A DNA stretch of 64,000 bases from Olsenella timonensis (GTDB taxonomy: Bacteria > Actinomycetota > Coriobacteriia > Coriobacteriales > Atopobiaceae): contig NZ_LT635455.1 of NCBI RefSeq assembly GCF_900119915.1, forward strand, positions 186,001 through 250,000, written 5' to 3'. The notes under the pieces were generated by a model, which did not search any database, was not told the origin of the DNA, and saw only the letters and a list, made by a program, of their open reading frames with translations. The translations under genes and the position numbers were made by a program. This document shows positions 61,366 to 64,000 of the stretch, piece after piece; the stretch's first letter is position 1, and every line of letters starts with the position of its first letter.

Positions 61366-64000
61366 TGACCAAGACAGCCGATTCCATCCAGGCCGAGAAG
61401 GGCGCGCGCAAGCCGCTCGAGCTCAAGGCGGAGGGCGCCGAGCTCTCCCCGGCGCACGCGACCGACTTCTCCCACGCGCACCTGCGCCTGGGCATCGACG
61501 TGGGCTCCACCACCGTCAAGCTCGCCGTCATCGACGACAACGACAACCTCGTCTACGCCAACTACGAGCGTCACCACACCGACATCCGCGCCACGGCCAA
61601 GGAGCTCTTCGCCCGTGCGCGCAAGGTGATCGGCGCGGCGCCGATGCGCGTCTCGATCACCGGCTCCGGCGGCATGCTGCTCGCCAGCTGGCTCGACCTC
61701 GAGTTCGTGCAGGAAGTCATCGCCTCCAAGCGCGCCGTCGAGACGCTCATCCCCCAGACCGACTGCGCCATCGAGCTCGGCGGCGAGGACGCCAAGATCA
61801 TCTACTTCGACAATGGCATCGAGCAGCGCATGAACGGCACGTGCGCCGGCGGCACGGGCGCCTTCATCGACCAGATGGCGAGCCTGCTGCACACCGACGC
61901 CTCCGGCCTCAACGAGCTCGCCAAGGGCGCCACGCAGATCCACCCCATCGCGAGCCGCTGCGGCGTCTTCGCTAAGTCGGACGTCCAGCCGCTGCTCAAC
62001 GAGGGCGCCAAGCCCGCCGACATCGCCGCCTCGATCTTCCAGGCGGTGGCAAACCAGACGGTCTCGGGTCTGGCGTGCGGCCACCCCATCCGCGGCCACG
62101 TGGCGTTCCTCGGCGGCCCGCTCCAGTACCTCTCCGAGCTGCGCAAGCGCTTCTACCTCACGCTCGACCTCGACGACGAGCACATCATCGTGCCCGAGAA
62201 CGCGCACCTCTTCGTGGCGACGGGCGCCGCGCTCGCCGGCGAGTCCGAGAAGTACGTCACCTTCGACGAGGTCATCCGGCTGCTGGAGAACCTGCGCGAC
62301 GTCCAGGGCTCCGAGGTCGCGCGCCTCGAGCCGCTCTTCGAGTCGGAGGAGGACTACCGGGAGTTCAAGGAGCGACACGACGCCCAGGTCGTGCCCAAGG
62401 GCGACCTGGCCAGCTACCAGGGCCGCGTCTTCATCGGCATCGACGCCGGCTCGACCACGATGAAGTGCGCCGTGGTCGGGGAGGGCGGGGAGCTGCTCTA
62501 CACCTGGTACGGCAACAACAACGGAGACGTGCTCGGCACCGCCCGCTCCATCATGGACGGCATCTACGACCGCCTGCCCGAGGGGTGCACGATCGGTCAC
62601 GTGACCACCACCGGCTACGGCGAGCAGATCCTCATCGAGGCGCTGCGCGCCGACTCCGGCGAGATCGAGACCGTGGCGCACCTGCGCGGCGCCAAGGCCT
62701 TCGTCCCCGACGTCCAGTTCATCCTCGACATCGGCGGCCAGGACATGAAGTGCCTGCAGGTGAGGAACGGCGTCATCGAGCACATCATGCTCAACGAGGC
62801 GTGCTCGTCCGGCTGCGGCAGCTTCATCGAGAGCTTCGCCGTGTCCATGAACATGTCCGTTCAGGAGTTCGCGCAGGCGGCGGTGGGCGCCAAGAGCCCC
62901 GTCGACCTCGGCAGCCGCTGCACCGTCTTCATGAACTCCCGCGTCAAGCAGGCGCAGAAGGAGGGTGCGACCATCGGCGACGTCGCCGCGGGCCTCTCCT
63001 ACTCCGTCATCAAGAACGCCCTCTTCAAGGTCATCAAGCTGCGCGACTTCGATGAGATCGGCCAGTGGTGCGTCGTGCAGGGTGGCACGTTCATGTCCGA
63101 CGCCACGCTGCGCGCCTTCGAGCTGCTCACCGGGCGCGACGTGATCAGGCCCGACATCGCGGGCTGCATGGGCGCCTACGGCGCGGCGCTTCTCGCCCGC
63201 GACCGTGCGGGGGCGGGCGGAACCTCGGAGGTCCTCTCGCGCGAGGAGATCGACAACCTGCAGGTCAGGCACACCAACGTCCACTGCGGTCGCTGCTCCA
63301 ACAACTGCCTGCTCACGATCAACGACTTTGGCGGCGGCCGTCGCTTCATCACGGGCAACCGCTGCGAGAAGGGCGCGGGCGGCAGCCATGCCAAGAGGAA
63401 CGACGCGCCCAACCTCTTCGAGTTCAAGAACAAGCTGCTCTTTGACCGCCCGGTTCTGGACCCCGATGAGGCGCCGCGCGGCACGGTGGGCATCCCGCGC
63501 GCGCTCAACATGTACGAGAACTACCCGTTCTGGCACGCGTTCTTCACCAGGCTCGGCTTCTCGGTCGTGCTCTCCGACCAGACGTCGGCCAAGACATACG
63601 ACGCCGGCATCGAGTCCATGCCGTCCGAGAGCGTGTGCTACCCGGCCAAGCTCTCCCACGGCCACATCATGAACCTCATCTCCAAGGACCCGGACTTCAT
63701 CTGGATGCCCTGCATCCGCTGGGAGCGCCAGGAGGACGACGGGGCGACGAACCACTACAACTGCCCGATCGTCATGAGCTACCCGCAGGCGCTGGGGCTC
63801 AACGTCGACGAGCTCGGCTCTGGCTCCAAGATCGAGTTCCTCTCGCCGTTCATTCCCTACGACAAGAAGAAGGAGCTGAAGCGCCGCCTCTACGAGCTCG
63901 TCTCCGAGCAGCGCGAGAAGGACGCGGCGGCCGGCCGCGGGCGAGTTCGCGGCGCCCACATCACCCGCTCCGAGATAGACGAGGCGGTGAACGCCGCCTG
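61365..64000 (+). CDS. Two-domain acyl-CoA dehydratase activase (BcrAD/BadFG ATPase), cut by window edge
   Basis: At least 878 residues are present. Two ASKHA ATPase domains, each like HgdC, open with LRLGIDVGSTTVKLAVID (about 41) and VFIGIDAGSTTMKCAVVG (about 357). Each has the two Cys that hold a bridging 4Fe-4S cluster: NGTCAGGTG with SRCGVFAKSD, and NEACSSGCG with SRCTVFMNS. A further Cys-rich CGRCSNNC and a DUF2229 region (VGIPRALNMYENYPFWHAFF) follow. Such giant proteins, about 1400 residues when whole, are widespread in anaerobes; activation of a 2-hydroxyacyl-CoA dehydratase or related radical chemistry is inferred. Starts in the tetR stop. Confidence 0.9.
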   Translation, partial: MTKTADSIQAEKGARKPLELKAEGAELSPAHATDFSHAHLRLGIDVGSTTVKLAVIDDNDNLVYANYERHHTDIRATAKELFARARKVIGAAPMRVSITGSGGMLLASWLDLEFVQEVIASKRAVETLIPQTDCAIELGGEDAKIIYFDNGIEQRMNGTCAGGTGAFIDQMASLLHTDASGLNELAKGATQIHPIASRCGVFAKSDVQPLLNEGAKPADIAASIFQAVANQTVSGLACGHPIRGHVAFLGGPLQYLSELRKRFYLTLDLDDEHIIVPENAHLFVATGAALAGESEKYVTFDEVIRLLENLRDVQGSEVARLEPLFESEEDYREFKERHDAQVVPKGDLASYQGRVFIGIDAGSTTMKCAVVGEGGELLYTWYGNNNGDVLGTARSIMDGIYDRLPEGCTIGHVTTTGYGEQILIEALRADSGEIETVAHLRGAKAFVPDVQFILDIGGQDMKCLQVRNGVIEHIMLNEACSSGCGSFIESFAVSMNMSVQEFAQAAVGAKSPVDLGSRCTVFMNSRVKQAQKEGATIGDVAAGLSYSVIKNALFKVIKLRDFDEIGQWCVVQGGTFMSDATLRAFELLTGRDVIRPDIAGCMGAYGAALLARDRAGAGGTSEVLSREEIDNLQVRHTNVHCGRCSNNCLLTINDFGGGRRFITGNRCEKGAGGSHAKRNDAPNLFEFKNKLLFDRPVLDPDEAPRGTVGIPRALNMYENYPFWHAFFTRLGFSVVLSDQTSAKTYDAGIESMPSESVCYPAKLSHGHIMNLISKDPDFIWMPCIRWERQEDDGATNHYNCPIVMSYPQALGLNVDELGSGSKIEFLSPFIPYDKKKELKRRLYELVSEQREKDAAAGRGRVRGAHITRSEIDEAVNAA

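Noticed and set aside
1-64000. Search for CRISPR arrays, rRNA and tRNA genes
   Set aside because: No regularly spaced identical repeats, no rRNA blocks and no recognisable tRNA T-arm or cloverleaf pattern were seen. A covariance search would be the decisive test.

Overview
The window is GC-rich DNA of the kind found in host-associated Coriobacteriia (Actinomycetota); an Olsenella/Atopobium-like (Atopobiaceae) source fits best. This is inferred from base composition, strong Shine-Dalgarno sites, a phosphoketolase, a stand-alone glucose-type PTS IIA protein, LacI/TetR-rich regulation and a two-domain acyl-CoA dehydratase activase. No rRNA, tRNA or CRISPR array was seen, so placement to genus is tentative.

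Layout. 1-2.6 kb: tandem sugar O-acetyltransferases and a GH13 glycosidase behind a LacI-type operator. 2.6-7.2 kb: a HerA-like helicase remnant, a LysR/YeiH divergent pair, EIIA-Glc, and the wreckage of a macrodomain-sirtuin (SirTM) locus. 7.3-15.4 kb: a two-component system followed by a five-gene Dlt-like operon (adenylating ligase, fold-type III PLP decarboxylase, carrier protein, MBOAT acyltransferase, SGNH protein). 15.4-32.1 kb: housekeeping and repair genes (trmL, a deformylase-like gene, a second UvrA, nth, HTH-alanine aminotransferase, YolD plus Y-family polymerase, recQ), with two more pseudogene sites, one of them a thpR gene split by an IS3-family element. 32.3-45 kb: a TetR-controlled ABC exporter with a giant coiled-coil permease, a polar amino acid ABC operon, a manganese-riboswitch-controlled mntP, engB, a fructosamine kinase-like gene, an OPT transporter and coaX. 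45-59.5 kb: a carbohydrate block. 59.5-64 kb: a beta-lactamase-like serine hydrolase, a TetR regulator and the start of a large CoA-dehydratase activase.

How genes work together. The carbohydrate block reads as one pathway: an ABC importer of the YtfQRT/YjfF type, then L-arabinose isomerase, an FGGY kinase and ribulose-5-phosphate 4-epimerase giving xylulose-5-phosphate, which Xfp cleaves to acetyl phosphate. LacI-family regulators sit after the epimerase and after Xfp, and matching AAACGTTT-core palindromes lie before xfp and before the second lacI. The Dlt-like operon should load an amino acid on a carrier protein, perhaps decarboxylate it while tethered, and transfer it to a surface polymer; it follows a two-component system and a promoter with repeated CCTTAGG-like boxes.

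Five decayed loci (HerA-like, macrodomain, sirtuin, flavin reductase/alcohol dehydrogenase scar, thpR) in 64 kb suggest ongoing gene loss. Two copies of a 75-bp inverted-repeat element and a separate 124-bp inverted-repeat element are not explained by the genes.
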